From Salticus scenicus (lineage: Eukaryota; Arthropoda; Arachnida; Araneae; Salticidae): a stretch of DNA of 64,000 bases. Of this stretch, positions 12,901 to 27,562 are shown in pieces. Below the pieces are notes generated by a model that saw only the letters and a program-made list of their open reading frames with translations, was not told the DNA's origin and made no database searches. The translations under genes and the position numbers were made by a program. The stretch covers positions 44,880,686-44,944,685 of the forward strand of contig OZ005654.1 of NCBI GenBank assembly GCA_963930645.1, in the 5' to 3' direction. The stretch's first letter is position 1; every line of letters starts with the position of its first letter.

Positions 12901-15900
12901 AAAAAAAAAGGAGTATGTGTGTGTATATATATATATTATTGATATTTATGCGTAAAATAATTAGGTCTCTTAGGTCCTTTTTTTTTCAATTTTGATCCCT
13001 AAAGTTCCTTTATTTTTAAGGGAGATGTTCTAAATGCCTTGTAATTTTGCGCTTTTCAAAGGCAGTCAGAGGGTTAATTGTATCATTATTGTCTCTTAAA
13101 GGCTGATTTTGTGACTAAGTGGAACTAGTCAACCTAGTATTTAAACGTTTGTAAATTTTTTCAACATCTAAAGATTTTCTCTTTTCTTTCCGAAACGCAA
13201 TTTTGATACACTGATAAAAAATGCAATTTTGTTGCCAGAAATTCTCTGAAAATTACAGAATTCTGTGAAAGTTACATAAAAATACATTTTGTGAACGTAA
13301 TTTTTCCATGATTTACGACTTTTTCCTCAAATTACAGAGAATTCTGTTATTTTCACAGAGAATTTTTGGCAACAAAATTGCATTTTTTTTAACAGTGTAG
13401 ACACGCTTTATGTTGACACTGCTTTAACAACAACCCTACTACGAGACTAATTAGCAAGCGAGCGCACAACAAAGAAGTTTGTTATATTAAATTAGAACAT
13501 GGATTAAAATACTATTTTAATCATACAAGATAAGAACAAGAATTGCGACTGCGAAGTAACGTTACTATCACTTTAAAATTTCGTGGCTGACTATAGGAGA
13601 AAGCAAAGATAGAGGATGAAGCATGAAGCAGCGAGTTCTAAGAAGGAAACATTGCCGACTTGACCTGAGGGCATTCTAGATGAAATTAATCAAATAAGAC
13701 CAGATTTTTCCACTCGTAGCCTCAATATTTGGTTGCAATTAAGTTCTTTGATCGCGAACTTGTCTTAAACTGTGTGGGAGCTTGCCTAACTTAAACTGCA
13801 CAACATGCGATGGGTCAAAATTGGTTGTAAATGCAAAGATTATTGGAAAATAAATAGTCAAATTATTCTAATGTAACTAATTATAAAGTAATATATATAT
13901 TTTTAGGGGGGTTCTGGGGGCCCCCTAGAGGCGGGGGCCCTCGGCGATTGCCGACCAGCCGACCTGGCCAGTCCGGGCCTGATTATATAGAATGTAAAAT
14001 ACAGAATAATAATAATAATAAAGAAAATTAGATTCAAGAGAAAAGGTTGCATGTTGGGGGCACATCATACATATTTTTTAATGTAAACTCAAAATTGTTA
14101 TTCTTTTACTTGTGTCACTATTCTTGCCATGGTACAATATATTTATTCCTTCACCACATGCAAAGGGCAATGAAGTAATCACGGAATTTAAGTTTGTTTT
14201 CTTCATTCAGAATATAGGTAAATCAATTTAACAGCTTAAAAAAATGCTAAGCTTAAAACATATTTTATGTTACTAAATTACTATAGTTCTTTTTTTTTTC
14301 TTTTTTTTTTTTGCAAATACAAATTTTGCTTTTTTTTACGAGTTGTTGTTACTTATTAAAGTAGCAAACTTGGACAAACATTTTTAGGTTACAATTAAAT
14401 TTCATTTTACTGCATTTTACTGAAAATTTTGTTATAGGACATATCATGTAGTACATGTAATGTAGCTGTTATTCTGTCCTAAATTTCCAATTTTATATTG
14501 CTGGCTGGTTTTTGGTGAATTCTCCACCTCGTTTTATATATATATATGTACTAGTATCTTTTGTGTTATTAAAAATTATTTTACGTATAAGTAACATGCA
14601 TGTTATTCTTATTTCAGTTTTCAGGAATTAGAATTTAGCAGCATCTGCGATGCATTTTAATTTAGAACTTCCATAGAACAATTCTGTAAACATTTGGATT
14701 CTATAAGATTTAGCAAATACTTATAATTCTGGTATTACTATAAATTTTGTTACAATGATAATTTTTCTTACATATGATGCAAGCTGACATTCAGTTTTGT
14801 ACACAATACATTGTACACATTTTTTTTTTTTTTTTTTCCATTTAAAATATTAAAAAAAAAAAAAAAAAAAAACGTATATCAGTGGCAGACTTACAACTGT
14901 TGAAGCCAGGGACGAAATTCTCAGTGATGGCCCCATTTGTCCTGCCTTATTTAGGATTTTCAGAAATATAAATGAGTTTTCTTCTGGTTTTGGAGTTGTT
15001 GCTCTATGGTCACATTTTGTACTTTAAAGCTCCTTAGACAGGAACCTACGACTTAAAATGGAATTGCAGGGAAGAAAATAAGGGCACAACAGCTTCACCA
15101 GATAAACATACTTAAAGATAAGTTTCTTCAGAGACCCCCCCTCATGATCAGAGGCCCAGGGTGGCCACTCAGGCCCAGGGTGGCCACTCCCTCCACATTC
15201 CCCTTGCTATGCCACTGCAGTATATACATTAATTTTACATCTTTGTTCGTGATATTCATTTATAAGGAAAAAACTCATCTCTTTTAAATATTTTAGTCTC
15301 TTTTCAGTCTCTTTTTTAAACATTTTAGTCTCTTTTCTCTCTTTTTCAAGAACGTTTTACCACTCCTAGGCCTGTTTTTTTTATATGAGCGCTACGGAGC
15401 AACACTTTCTTATTGAAATATATTATGAAGTACACTATGATGTTATACATAATCAAATTCCATTTAAATCTCGCTTTTGTTACACTAAATATTCTTTAAA
15501 AATTATTTAAGTGTTTTTTATCTGTGCAGTTTATAGCTTAAACAACATTAACACTTCTACAATGTTACTCTTTTTCATTCGGTATGCTACAATATTTCTT
15601 AACTCTCTAGATGCCTTTGAAACGAGGAAGATTGATTTTTTTTTTCCCCAGTGTATTGTAGAAAATGAAACAGGCCTGATATTTTTGCTAAATTCGGTAT
15701 ATTCGTATTATTTAGTTAAGGTGGTCAAGAATATACACAACATTCATCTTTCTACAATTAATGTACAATGGATACAAATACTTTGATTAAAAATAGTATA
15801 TATGTAACCTATATTCCTTTGTAATATGAACATAAATACAGAAAATCCTGTTCTAAAATTTTGTAACTTTCAACAATAACATCCACAGGCAGAGCTTATA

Positions 15901-18900
15901 TTTAACTCTATGCAACAATGACCATGAGCGATTACGCATTGATACTGTTATATCGTATTTCATATTAATTATACTGAACTTTTGGAGCTAATTCACATCA
16001 TTTCTTATTTATAGTGGTCTAACCAATTTATATAATGAAATAGGAACCTGAAATTCCGCTGGGCCAATAAACCTTCTTATGGACCCTCTTATCCTCATCC
16101 TTTATTCTTATTTTTAATAATCATTGTAAAACCTCGTTTCCTATTTTGTATTTAAACTTATGAAGTTTATAAGCACTGCTCTCCAAATTCTGCTGATAGG
16201 CTGTAATTATAAGAAATACTTTAGCGTATCCCTGTACATGAACCACAAACAATATACATGCCAAAAACTGTAGAGATATTTCTGTATGGCACTGGAATAT
16301 GTGTACCAATTTGCATGCCAATTGGGGGACTTTTGAGGCTGCTATCTCAATACAGAGAAATTTTGTCCATGAACTGTAATAATACCAGAAACTTTGGTGT
16401 GTCCCTGTACACAAACAGAATATGCACCCCAAAAATGTACAGTTATTTTTGTGTGGCTCATGAACATGTGTAATAATCTATAAGTCAATCAGATAATTTT
16501 TTGCAGTTGCTATCACAGTACACACAGAACCCAAAATCTCCACATGGAGGCTTCCACTGATGTTTTGACAAATAACATTTTATGTTCATATCATATTTAT
16601 TGATTTAGAATTACAAATAAGTACAAAATTAAATGAGCCAAGCACTGTGTTAATTTAATTATAAGTTAACTTTTATAAGTCATCATTTTTATATTTTAAG
16701 TAATCTTTATCTTTGATAAATTTAGCACTTCTGTTATATTTTATAATCTATTGAGTGCTTCAGTTAAGGCTTCAAATTCATAATTATAAAACATCCCTGT
16801 CAGCCAAAGTCTGTGTTATTCTATGGTAAAATTTGTTAACAGAATGATTCATTAGCTTAAATTCTGTTTGTATATTCAGAAAATTCACAACTATTAAAAT
16901 TGTGCTTTATTTTCTAAAAGGTGATAATTTAAATGCTTAATACTTCATTTTGATATTATAAAATGTGCAAAATTCATTTAGTTTTTTTTAGCTTTAAAAT
17001 AAAATATTAAAATTTAAAAAATAAATTTTCAAAAAACAAGAACTAGTATTAACAGTTGTAAATTTTCTGAATCTGAAAATGAAATTTAAACAAATATGTT
17101 ACTTAATATGTTCTTCAGTTAATAAATTTCCCCATAGAATAACAGGGACTTTGGCTGCTTGCAACATTAGGTAAGAAAAATCTCCTTAAAATACTGTTTT
17201 CTCTTTTATATTTTTTCTCCTGTTTGGCAACTGATAAAAATAATCCTGATGGCAATCATTCAAAAGGGTTCTGTATAGAGAGAGCATGATGTATTACAAA
17301 ATTTTTAATAACTGTTCATATTGAAATGTGATTCTGTACTAAAGAGAAATAATTGTTGTGAAAGTATAAATGTATACCAAGTGGCCACTGATCGGGTAAA
17401 GTCAGGAAATTTTGACAAATTTTGGGGAAATAAGCCATATTTGGAAACTTGTTATTATAAATTCTTAAATTGTTCGCTGATATTGGGAAAATTTTTGTGA
17501 CATAAACAATGTAAGTCAGAGAAAATGCTGGAAAATAGTCAGGGAATTTGGAAAAATTCTAAGGCTAGCCACTCTGTATCAGAAATTCATTAAAATATGC
17601 TGAAAATTTCTAAATAACAATATGCAATAAGAAACTATAATTTATGTTTTAAAAGCTTTGTTGACTTTTTTTAATTTGACAATTATCACTGGTGTAAAAT
17701 AGATGCATATATATAATAATGATGATCTATTAAGCATAGTAGAAGCCAAGCAACAGATACAAGATCACTGAAACACCAATGACCAATTATTTATTACTTC
17801 CAATTCTGTTATCAATTGCTATAATAATTCATGCTCTAATTTGTTTTTTAAACTTTATTTTATTTTTTTTAATCTATTACTTATAGAATAATTGTTACAT
17901 TTAACGTGATCATCAAAAAACAATTATGCAATTATTAATAGTGTTGAATTAAATATTTTGCAATCTTCTAGGCCATGACATAAATGGTATTACACCAGCT
18001 TTAAGGAAGCGACGTGAAAGAGATTTACGGAATAAATCGCTTATTAAAGAACAAGAAGAAAATGGAAGGGGTGCTATATATCATCGGTCAGACAGTTTAT
18101 CTTCTTCAAGTAGCGTTCTTTCAGATAGCTGTGAAAATTCTAGTCTAGTCCAGGAAGAAAAAACCTGTAAGTTTGGTTAACTTTATGTATTAAGATTATA
18201 TCTTTATTTTTACTATGATTTGGATAAGTTATAGCATAAGTTATTTTCATATTGAATTCATACTTTTTATCCTCATTTAATTTTTTTTTTAAATGACCTT
18301 AGTAGAAGTATGGTATGAGACACGGATGCTTTGGTAAATATCTAAGAGAAGGCTTCATTTTGGTAATGCATTTGGAGGACATTTTTCTCAGAATTGTACA
18401 GTATTCTTTCTCACTAATCAATATTGTATACATTTATAATATTGAGACAAATAATCCTTTTAAGTATTCTTTTAAATCTGCAACCCCCTCCCTCCTTTTA
18501 GAGAGCTAATAAGTCTTGGTCCAAAATATACATCTTGAATTTTAGTGTTGTTTATTTTGAAATAAGCAAAATAAAAAACATTTCTGTTTATAGATATAGT
18601 AATATCTTACATAATATTGATCTTTTTTATGGCCCTCAAAAAAGTTCTGTCTTAGTCTTAATGAATCATAGTTTTTTAATATATTACTTATAACAGCATA
18701 GTTCTCTATCGTTACTTTTAGTAAATAATCATTTGAATTGTTATTTATTTTTAATTCTTAAAATTTTTTAGAGATAGCATACATTTACATCTAAGCTTTT
18801 TTCCCCTTAACTTTTAACGTGTTCTTAGTTGTATTGGACATTAGTATATATAACATCCATTTATCTCTTAATATGCTCTAATAAGATGGTGCTGCATCAA

Positions 18901-21900
18901 AGGACACTATGTTAAAATAGTAAATTTTTATAAAATAGCATTTATGTATAATCATGATAAAACTAAGTATGTATATTTATTCACATTAAATGAAAGCTGT
19001 TTTTAATCATAAATTGTTATTGATTTCAATAATTCTATCCTCTATTTTTTTAACTTTAAGTATGTGAAGGATAAAGTGTACATTTACTTTTATAATTTCT
19101 AAGATGAGAAACATGAATGTTAAAATATACGTTTTTGTATGCACACAGCTATTCTACCTGTTGAATAACATTGTGGAACACTCTATTAATTGTCATATAT
19201 TAACGGGGGTTTGAAAAAATTCAGTTGCCAGGTCGCCATGAAAATTAAAATTTCTGATCTAGTTACTGAATTTGAAGCAGCTAATTAAAAAAGAATAAAA
19301 GCTCCATTTTTCTCTTTCTCCTTTTTCCTTGATAAATCTAGCTGAGGATGAACTTGATCCAACATGCACTGTAGATTTCTTGACATCTAGCAAAAACCCC
19401 TGAGATGTGTGTTTTTCCTGTATAGTACTATGAAGAACTTAGGAAGAAACTTCCGCTTAGTTTTTTTTTTCACATAAGTGCAAGTATCATTCTGACGGGA
19501 AAATGCTATTAGAAAATGACTTGAGACATTCTATGATCTGTATTCTGCAGGATGAAATATTTGGCTGCTATCATTTCAAATTGAGCCAAAATAAAATATT
19601 TCTGGTTTACAGATTCTTTTATAAAGTCATTCAATTATAGTTACAGTATAAAATATTATCCAGCTGTTGTTATCTTAAATAATACTGCCTCTATTAATCC
19701 CTTGTTGAAAATAACAAAACAAATTGCAGTGTGCAGCTGTTTTTATTACTTTGATTTGATATTCAAGATAAAATGGCAAGATTTATGCCTAAAATTTAAA
19801 AGTCCAGTTAAAGAAAAATTTTTGGTCATGACCCCTAAAAATTATCATCCTCTGATAAATTTTGCTTTCTTTTCTCTTCTTTCTTTCTCCCCCCCCCCCC
19901 CCCCCCTGTTCCCTGTGGCAGAATTTAGGCAACACAGCAGCATTGTCGCAGAAAGACTTGCTCATAAAAATTAGAGATATACCTAAATTTCAGTAGAAAA
20001 CAGAAGCTCATGTCTTATATTTAAGAATTCTTTAACATCAACAGTGTATTAATAATATTGATATCTTCATAATTATATATGCATATTATGTGTAAATTAG
20101 AAAATATGTCAATGTTGTCTTGCTGAAAAGGTTTGCATGAACAAGGCTTGTTTTCAGAAAGCATAAAAATATTCTGTTACAAAGTTGTTATTAATGATAA
20201 AGAGCCAGAATCAGTACAAAATTTCTTAAAAAACAATATTTATTATGATACATAAACAGGGATCACTCTAGAACATAAAAAAGGGCAGGGTGCACATTAT
20301 AGAATAAGGGCATTTTTTATGAAAAGGGCATATCATATCCGAAAAAGGGCAACTTTTGTAAAGATTTTATATTTAGTTTAGATTTTTTATTTTGCTTTTA
20401 AAAAATATATACACCGGAATGAAAAAAAAGAGCATTCTGGAAAGGAAAAAGATCAGAAGTAGAAAGTAAACACATCAGGGTCAGGTTCACATCGGGGAAA
20501 TTGGAGGGGGGGGGGGGGTAATTTTTTCTCTGAAAAGGGAAAGGAGGGCGGGATTTTACCGGAAAAAGGGCATTGGGGCGGGCCACCTCACTGAAACGAT
20601 CTAGAGTGATCCCTAACATAAATACTTTTAAACAGCCACTAAATCTTTGTCATTTAATTATTTTTTGTCATCATTTATTTTTGCATGTTTTTAATCCCAA
20701 GCTTTAAAGTTAGTTATTATTGTTCATTTACAGATATAAGTTGTACATAACTGGGGCAGTAGCGAATCCAGAACTTAACTTTTGAGGGGGAGGGGGGGAG
20801 GGGCTAAGATTTTTCAAGATGTTATTCCAGATCAATGAAAAATTTTCAACTGTAACATTCAATTGTGAATGTCAGTGCTTTTGGGAGGGGCTTCAGCCCC
20901 CTAGCTCCCCCCCCCTTAGATCCGCCACTGAACTGGGGAGCAATTCTTTTCTGAAAAGGGGTGACTGCTGAATTTATTTTTGCTGAAAAAATGTAGTTGG
21001 TAAGAAGAAATAACTATTCCTTCTCCTTTCACCCTAATTTCAATAAAATCACTGCAGATCTGATGCATATGCAATAACATGGATCTGACTTTGATATCAA
21101 AACAAAAAATACTTTTTCTTCTTTAAAAACATAGATGTTTGTAATTTTACTTTTATATGTATGCTAATAGTTTTTTTTTTTAATAAATTACATATATTTT
21201 ATCTTGAATGGTGATATTTTTTTTTATATTGCAGATGTGTCAATTGTGGACCGACATCGATCTCGCTTTGAAAATCATGTGGATCAAGAAAATAGAAAAA
21301 ACAACGAGCTTTCAAAAAATAAAGAAGATAAATTACAGACTGAAGAAAAAAATAAGGCAAATGACTGTAATCGACCCAATACTCTGCCTTATACAATGAA
21401 TTCATCCAATAAAAAGTCTTGGATGTTATCCATGATGTACAGTAAAAGTCAAGAAGATGATACCAAATCACCCTCTCCAGAGTCTTTGAAAAATGGTGTA
21501 GAAATTGTAAATAACAATTACATTTTGTATAATAAAACTAAAGAAGAAAGTTCTTCGAACTCTAGTATAAACAGTAAAGACAGTGTAAAGGATATGCAAG
21601 AAAAGTTCATTTACAGAAATGGAGATGCCGGTGTTAGATCTCCCACATCCGATAACATTCCACGTATTGGAGATCCAAGTGGCATCATTAGTCGAGCCAA
21701 AGAAGGACTTGCTGCCAGTAAAAGTAAACCAGAATCTAAACCTACATCTCCTTTATCACCAAATTCATCTTTCATCATTACAGAATTGAAAAAGCCTGAA
21801 AGTGATATCCAATGGGAACAGTTAGTGAAAACTGTTAAGCGCCCTTTAATTATAAATGACTTAGATTTTACCGATCTAAAATCTGAAGAAGATGTTGATT

Positions 21901-22972
21901 TGTTTGAAACTGTTAATCATCATGACAAAGTGTGTGAAATAAATGGGGGTCCACCACCTCCTCCTTTACCACCAGGACTGGGCCCACCTCCACCACCTCC
22001 TCCTCTGCCTATGGGGGCAGGTCCTGTACCCCCTCCTCCTCCGCCAGATTTATCAAATAGTAGATTTGGTAGAATGAATGGCACTTCAGAAGCACCTTCT
22101 GTTCCACCAACATGGTTGAAACGAAACCAACATCATAGTCAAGAATCCCAAGTCAGAGAACAATCTAAAAACAATAGTCAAAAAACTAAAAAAACTCTCA
22201 AACTTTTCTGGAGAGAAGTAAAAGAAGACAAGTCTTTATTGAAAAGAATAGGTCGTAAAAAGACAATATGGGATGAATTAAAACCAGTTCCTGTAGATAC
22301 CCAAAAACTAGAACATTTATTTGAAAACAGGGCGAAAGATGTGATGAATAAAGTAAGAATTTTATATTTATCTTTTACATGAGTAATTCTGTAATGCAGT
22401 TGAAAATATCATATATTAACAGAGTGGCTAGTGGTCAGGAAGTTTAACAAATTTGGTATAGATAAGAAAATTCAACAAAATTTTGTGGAAATGACCCATT
22501 CTCAAAAACTTGCTGTTCTAAATAGCCAAATTCTGCACTAATGTCGTGAAATTTTTTCTGGGAAATAAACAGCAGGAGTCAGGAAAAATGACAAAAATAC
22601 TCAAGGAAAGTCGGTGAATTTGGAGAAGTTTGGATACTAGCCACCCTAGTTAAAAGTAAAATTAATACTGTCTCAAACTGTTATTTTTTATTTATTTATT
22701 TATTTATTTTTATTTTTATTTTTTTTTTATCTTGATAAAAATATTTATGAACATAAACTATAAATATAAAGTTTATAATATATTGTTAAATATATCTAAA
22801 AATAAAATCTATAAGTATATTGTTTTCTTCAATATTTTTATTATATTTTAATTCTTATAGAAGTCAGTGGTGAAAATCTAATGATTTCTATTGAGTCAGT
22901 ATGTTTCTAAAATTAATTTTTTACTTTTAAAAAACAAAATACTTGAATAAAAATAATCACAATTGATAGCGG

Positions 22973-23005
<33 letters not shown>

Positions 23006-24297
23006 TGTGTGTGTGTGCATGATAATGTTTTGGTTATGTGTTTAAAACTGTACAGTATTTTTTAACTCCTAAATTTTTATTAGCAAATTTAATTATTTAT
23101 TAGATTATTTGTTATTTCTCTGTTATTGAGATCAGATTCATTGTTAAATGTTTTGCCAAACTCACCAGTATCTTAACTTATTATAAACACATTGATTTGT
23201 TTATAATGATAATAAACAAACTGATATTGTTAATATTAATTTTTTACTATGTATTATTAATTTGTTTTCTCAATTTTTTTGGCAGGTTGTTTAATTTTTT
23301 AAAACATTTTTGCTTTTTTTTTTTAAATATCTGTTCCCCCCACCCCCTTCTTCAAGTGTATCATAATTATTTTTGTGCTTCAAATTTTCAAAAAATAATG
23401 ACAGTTTGTCAATAATTGAATCCAACCCCAATAACAGAAAAATACTATTTATTGTGTAAAATTTATTTGTGTGTATGATAAAAATATTTAAAAAAAAAAA
23501 AAAAAAAAAAAACTAAAGAATTTTATATGCTACTGTATAACATTTTTACATACAAAATATGTTCATGAAAAAAAAAAGAAAAAGTGCAATTTAGTTTAAT
23601 TGCTATTAGTTAATAGACAAAGAAATTGCTTTTTATAGTGCTGCTTCTATAGATCTGCAGCTGGTATTTAAATTGACATTTGTCTATTCATGCCATTGAA
23701 TATTTATCAGAAAATGATTGTATATCATAATTAACTATGGCATAATGAAATTTTTTATTTGCTTAGTTTAAATATTGATTTAAAAGAGATCTTAATGCAT
23801 GTTTATTAATTTTCTGGTTGTTTTCTTTTGCTTTTTTGCTTTCTTTGGCTGACTGATTGCTCCCCTTCACTGTCTCTGTAGGAGGTAAGAAGTTTGCTTT
23901 GTTTGCTTTTAGCCTATGGATCTAGCTTTAGATCCAATTCATTATTTCATTTTTGTAAAAAATAAATAAATAAATTTTGTTATTTACGTTATATTGCTAC
24001 ACAGATCTGCAAAACAGTTTTGTTTCAATTTACTGCCAAAATAATAATTGGCAATTTAATTATAAAATACTATATACCTCTTCATTTACACCTTCCACCC
24101 GAGGCAGTCTTGCATGGTTTCCGTCAAGGTGCAAAATTGCGAAAATCTCACTTTTTTTTCCCCATTTTCTTACCTATTTTTTCATTGACAGAAATTCTCA
24201 CACTCTTCTAGGGCCAATTTATTAGCATTTTTGGTCCGAAGACAGTTCATTCATAAATAATCAGCAACCTTGAAATGAAAAACCTTTCATCTTTCAC

Positions 24298-24329
<32 letters not shown>

Positions 24330-27300
24330 AAAAACAGTAAATTTAAACAGGCCTTTTCATAAAAGTTAAATAATTTTTAAAAGTTTAAGAAAGTTGCATA
24401 TTTTGCTGATCAGCTGCAAAAGTACATTACATTTCTACAGTGAAATACCAAAAAAAGTGGAATTGGGTAAATAATCTTGTATTGACGGTTTCAAAAAAAG
24501 TAAATTTCATCAATTTGCAGTGCTATATCTGCCTATTTCTGAGTTGTCAACTTTTATACTCTATTCCGGAGCATTGTTATACTACTTTTTTTAAGTGTAT
24601 ACTTTCTTATTTTATTGTCCTTATATCTGTACTGATAAGTATAAAGGATTTAAGTCCATATTTTTTATTTTTCAGGAGACGAAAAATAAAGTTAAACTAA
24701 CTAAAAACAAATCAAAAGAATCGATTAGGAAAAAGGGATTATGTTGATTTATACTCTTTATACCATTCAGTGATTGTCAGTCTTTATTTAATAAAGGGAA
24801 AAAATTGAATTAAATATTTTATACAAAGATTAATGCTAAATTTCTGACTTGAATCTTTTTTTACCAATGGATTTTCTCAAAGACTAAATGACATGGATTT
24901 AAATCCTTTATACCAATCGATAGAGAATTTTTTTCCGAGTCTGACTATGTACTTAACTCAAAATCGACATTTTTGGACTTAAATCCTTTATACTTATCAG
25001 TACAGATATATTGAAGAGAAATATTCTACAAATAAAGTGGTGTGAAATGAAGGTGGGACTAAAATTACTCTGGAATATATTGTAAAAGTTGGCGACTCTG
25101 CTAGTTCAGTGCTGGACAGTAAAGAAAATTGACATATTTTAGTAATTAAATGTGATTAAACTCAGATTATACCAATGAGCTGTAAAATTAGACATCATTA
25201 GCAATTTACGTCAATCCAGAATTTATGTAAAAGTATTTTTCTGTTCTGACTTTCTTTTTAGAAATCTCACTTTGTTTCTCAGTAAGGGTGAAAAATTCTT
25301 ACCCAGTTTTATCATCAAGTTAAAACTGGAAATATCCCCCTAAATTATATGCGCCTTTAGCATACTGTTTTCTAGATCTGTGTAATACTTAATAAAATTT
25401 ATAAATTAGTTTGAATTTTTCATTATTTTGTAATCATGTGTATATATTTATTTTTAGCACGATTAGTTTTTCTTTATATTACTATTTCCATAAATATTAT
25501 TTATTAAATGTCTTCAGCATGGTTTGATTCTTTTATTATCTAATTCATTTTTATAATTTTCCTTATTTCAAATAGCTTTACTAACATTTCAAAGTTTGTA
25601 ATTGCTTTTACATATTTATTTTTAATGATGAATTTGAATTGTACTGATAAAATTCAAATTTTAAATACTTCAAAATGCTTTATTTAAAAGTGTTATATAG
25701 ATTATTTTTTATCTTAAAAATATTTTTCAAATTACTGTAAAATAAATGGAAAATATGTATTCTTAGTAGCATATCATAATATTTTCAGCTGCCAAAATTA
25801 CACTTATCTTTTTTTTTTTTTTTTTTACCTTTAAAGTTTGTTTTGTTCATTCAGTTATTATGCTTTAAATGGGCTCTTCCCACCTGACGTCAGAGGTCAC
25901 ATGATAGAGGAAAAACAAATTGCAGACAAAGTCTTGAATATGTTTAATTCTCTGATTTTTGGTACTTAAATCAGTGAGAGTGCAATATCGTACTGCGTAA
26001 ATCCATTTAGACCAGTAACTAAGTTAATTAACTTGTTGTAACACCTTTATGCGATTAAATTTAACTGAAAACGTTTTAAAATTTCAAATTATAATCCATA
26101 AACATTCCACAAGAACAAGCTATTATTTATTGCTTGATCAGTTAATGTAACAGTTACACAAAAACATACAAAAATCGATTCATACAGGTGAAAATAAATA
26201 AACACATAAAGTGTTCTTTAATTATTAAATTTACAAATACAATTATTCTACTGTTTACAAATGCACAATATTACTTTTATTTTATTTTATAATAAATATT
26301 AACACTTTTGTTCTTAAGAACGATATTTATTTGAATTCGATTCTCAGAATTCGATTATTCGTTTTCCTCTATCACGTGATTGAGCAGACGACGGTGGGAA
26401 GAGCCCATTGACTTTTAGGCAGCAATATAACAATAATTTATTGTTAGAAAATTTGAAAGTATCATGAAATAATATCTGGCACTTAACAGTAGGTTTTTTT
26501 TTTTTTTTTTGAGGGGGGGGGGGGGAGGGCTGTATTACTTATTTAATATTAACCAAAAAAAAAAAAATTTACCAATGACTTTCAAGTCATCTATATACCT
26601 TTAATGTTCATTTTTGTGTTTTGTTGTTAATATTATTATCTATTATTTATTTATTTATTTATTTTTCCCAGAAAGCACAAGATATTATCAAAAAAAGTGA
26701 AATTATAGTGCTGGACACTAAAAGATCTAATGCTATAAATATTGGTATGACCAAATTACCTCCTCCTAGGACAATAAAAACTGCCATTCTAAAAATGGAC
26801 AATACTATAATGAATAGAGAAGGAATTGAGGTAATTACTATTTTGTACTATTTTCTTGTAATATTGTTTGTTTAAATTTTAATGAGGATAATTAGGACAT
26901 GTAGATTTGAAATGTAAGTCACATGTTATAGACAGAAAGGGCAAATTAATTTTGAGTAAGGCTTTGCATACACCAGAGCGCAATGTAACATACAAAATAG
27001 TCATTAATTATCCATTATTGGAAAGTGACCCTTGAACTTTTGGATGTGTTTACAATTGAAGAACAGTATTTTTTTATTGCTCTTTGAAGAATTTTACAAA
27101 AGAGACCCAAGTTTTCCATACCAATTAACTTAGCAGGAGGTTTGTCAGAGGAGGAAGTGGCTCTTCGAGGCTTGTGCAAACTCAAATCCCACAACAAAGG
27201 AATTTGAATAGAACCAACAATGCACGTTGGATTGCACCCTGGTCTGTGCCAAGCTTTAAAAGTGACAGGCTAAGAATTAAATATAGGTTTTTAGCATAAT

Positions 27301-27530
27301 TTGCCAATACTCTCCACAACTGTATCTACACAGTCAATATTTTACAAGCATTATTCACTCACTTGAAAGTTGAAAATATCCAATTGTTCTGCAAATAATG
27401 ATGCAATCATTTTATGCAAAATGCAAACATGTATTTTGTGTACATTCAGTTAAATGCTGACTATTGGTTTAAAAAGACCTATATGGATATTTATTCAACA
27501 TACTTTAAATACTTACTATTAACACACACC

Positions 27531-27562
<32 letters not shown>

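Larger units (their letters stand above)
10610..15374. mobile_element. Outer hAT-like element of a nested complex
   Basis: Ends CAGACCTAGGAGTGG (10610-10624) and CCACTCCTAGGCCTG (15360-15374) are inverted repeats with one difference. Flanks ACTTTTTT and TTTTTTTT match at 6 of 8 bases, compatible with an old 8-bp duplication. Interior copies of TTTTAGTCTCTTTT lie near both ends. It is interrupted by the hAT element 10808-13981 and by the MITE 14880-15217. Confidence 0.65.
8193..17971 (+). other. FHOD intron 4 (9.8 kb)
   Basis: Largest intron of the window. Holds a retroelement tail (8927-9031), an inverted-repeat element (9393-9657), a nested hAT complex (10610-15374), a family B array (about 16150-16560), a family D MITE (17376-17578) and another retroelement tail (17721-17790). 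No exon was recognised inside. The 9973-10600 part is unusually GC-rich for this window and may be a further element, class not determined. Confidence 0.8.
18167..21234 (+). other. FHOD intron 5
   Basis: 3068 bp. Contains a candidate alternative terminal exon (19342-19403) and two hAT MITEs (20257-20614, 20757-20930). A C tract lies at about 19891-19906 and a G tract at 20507-20518. The remainder (18167-19320) shows nothing recognisable. Confidence 0.8.
22353..26671 (+). other. FHOD intron 6
   Basis: 4319 bp. Contains a family D MITE (22420-22644), a TG microsatellite (22992-23017), a possible 3-nt microexon (23882-23884), and an inverted-repeat MITE (25868-26409). AAGGATTTAAGTCCATA-like segments recur in both orientations between about 24640 and 25010. 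From 25020 to 25860 nothing is recognised. Confidence 0.8.

Noticed and set aside
16121..16473. Overlapping open stretches on both strands
   Set aside because: Both follow from the ~180-bp tandem units (family B-like), not from a coding sequence.
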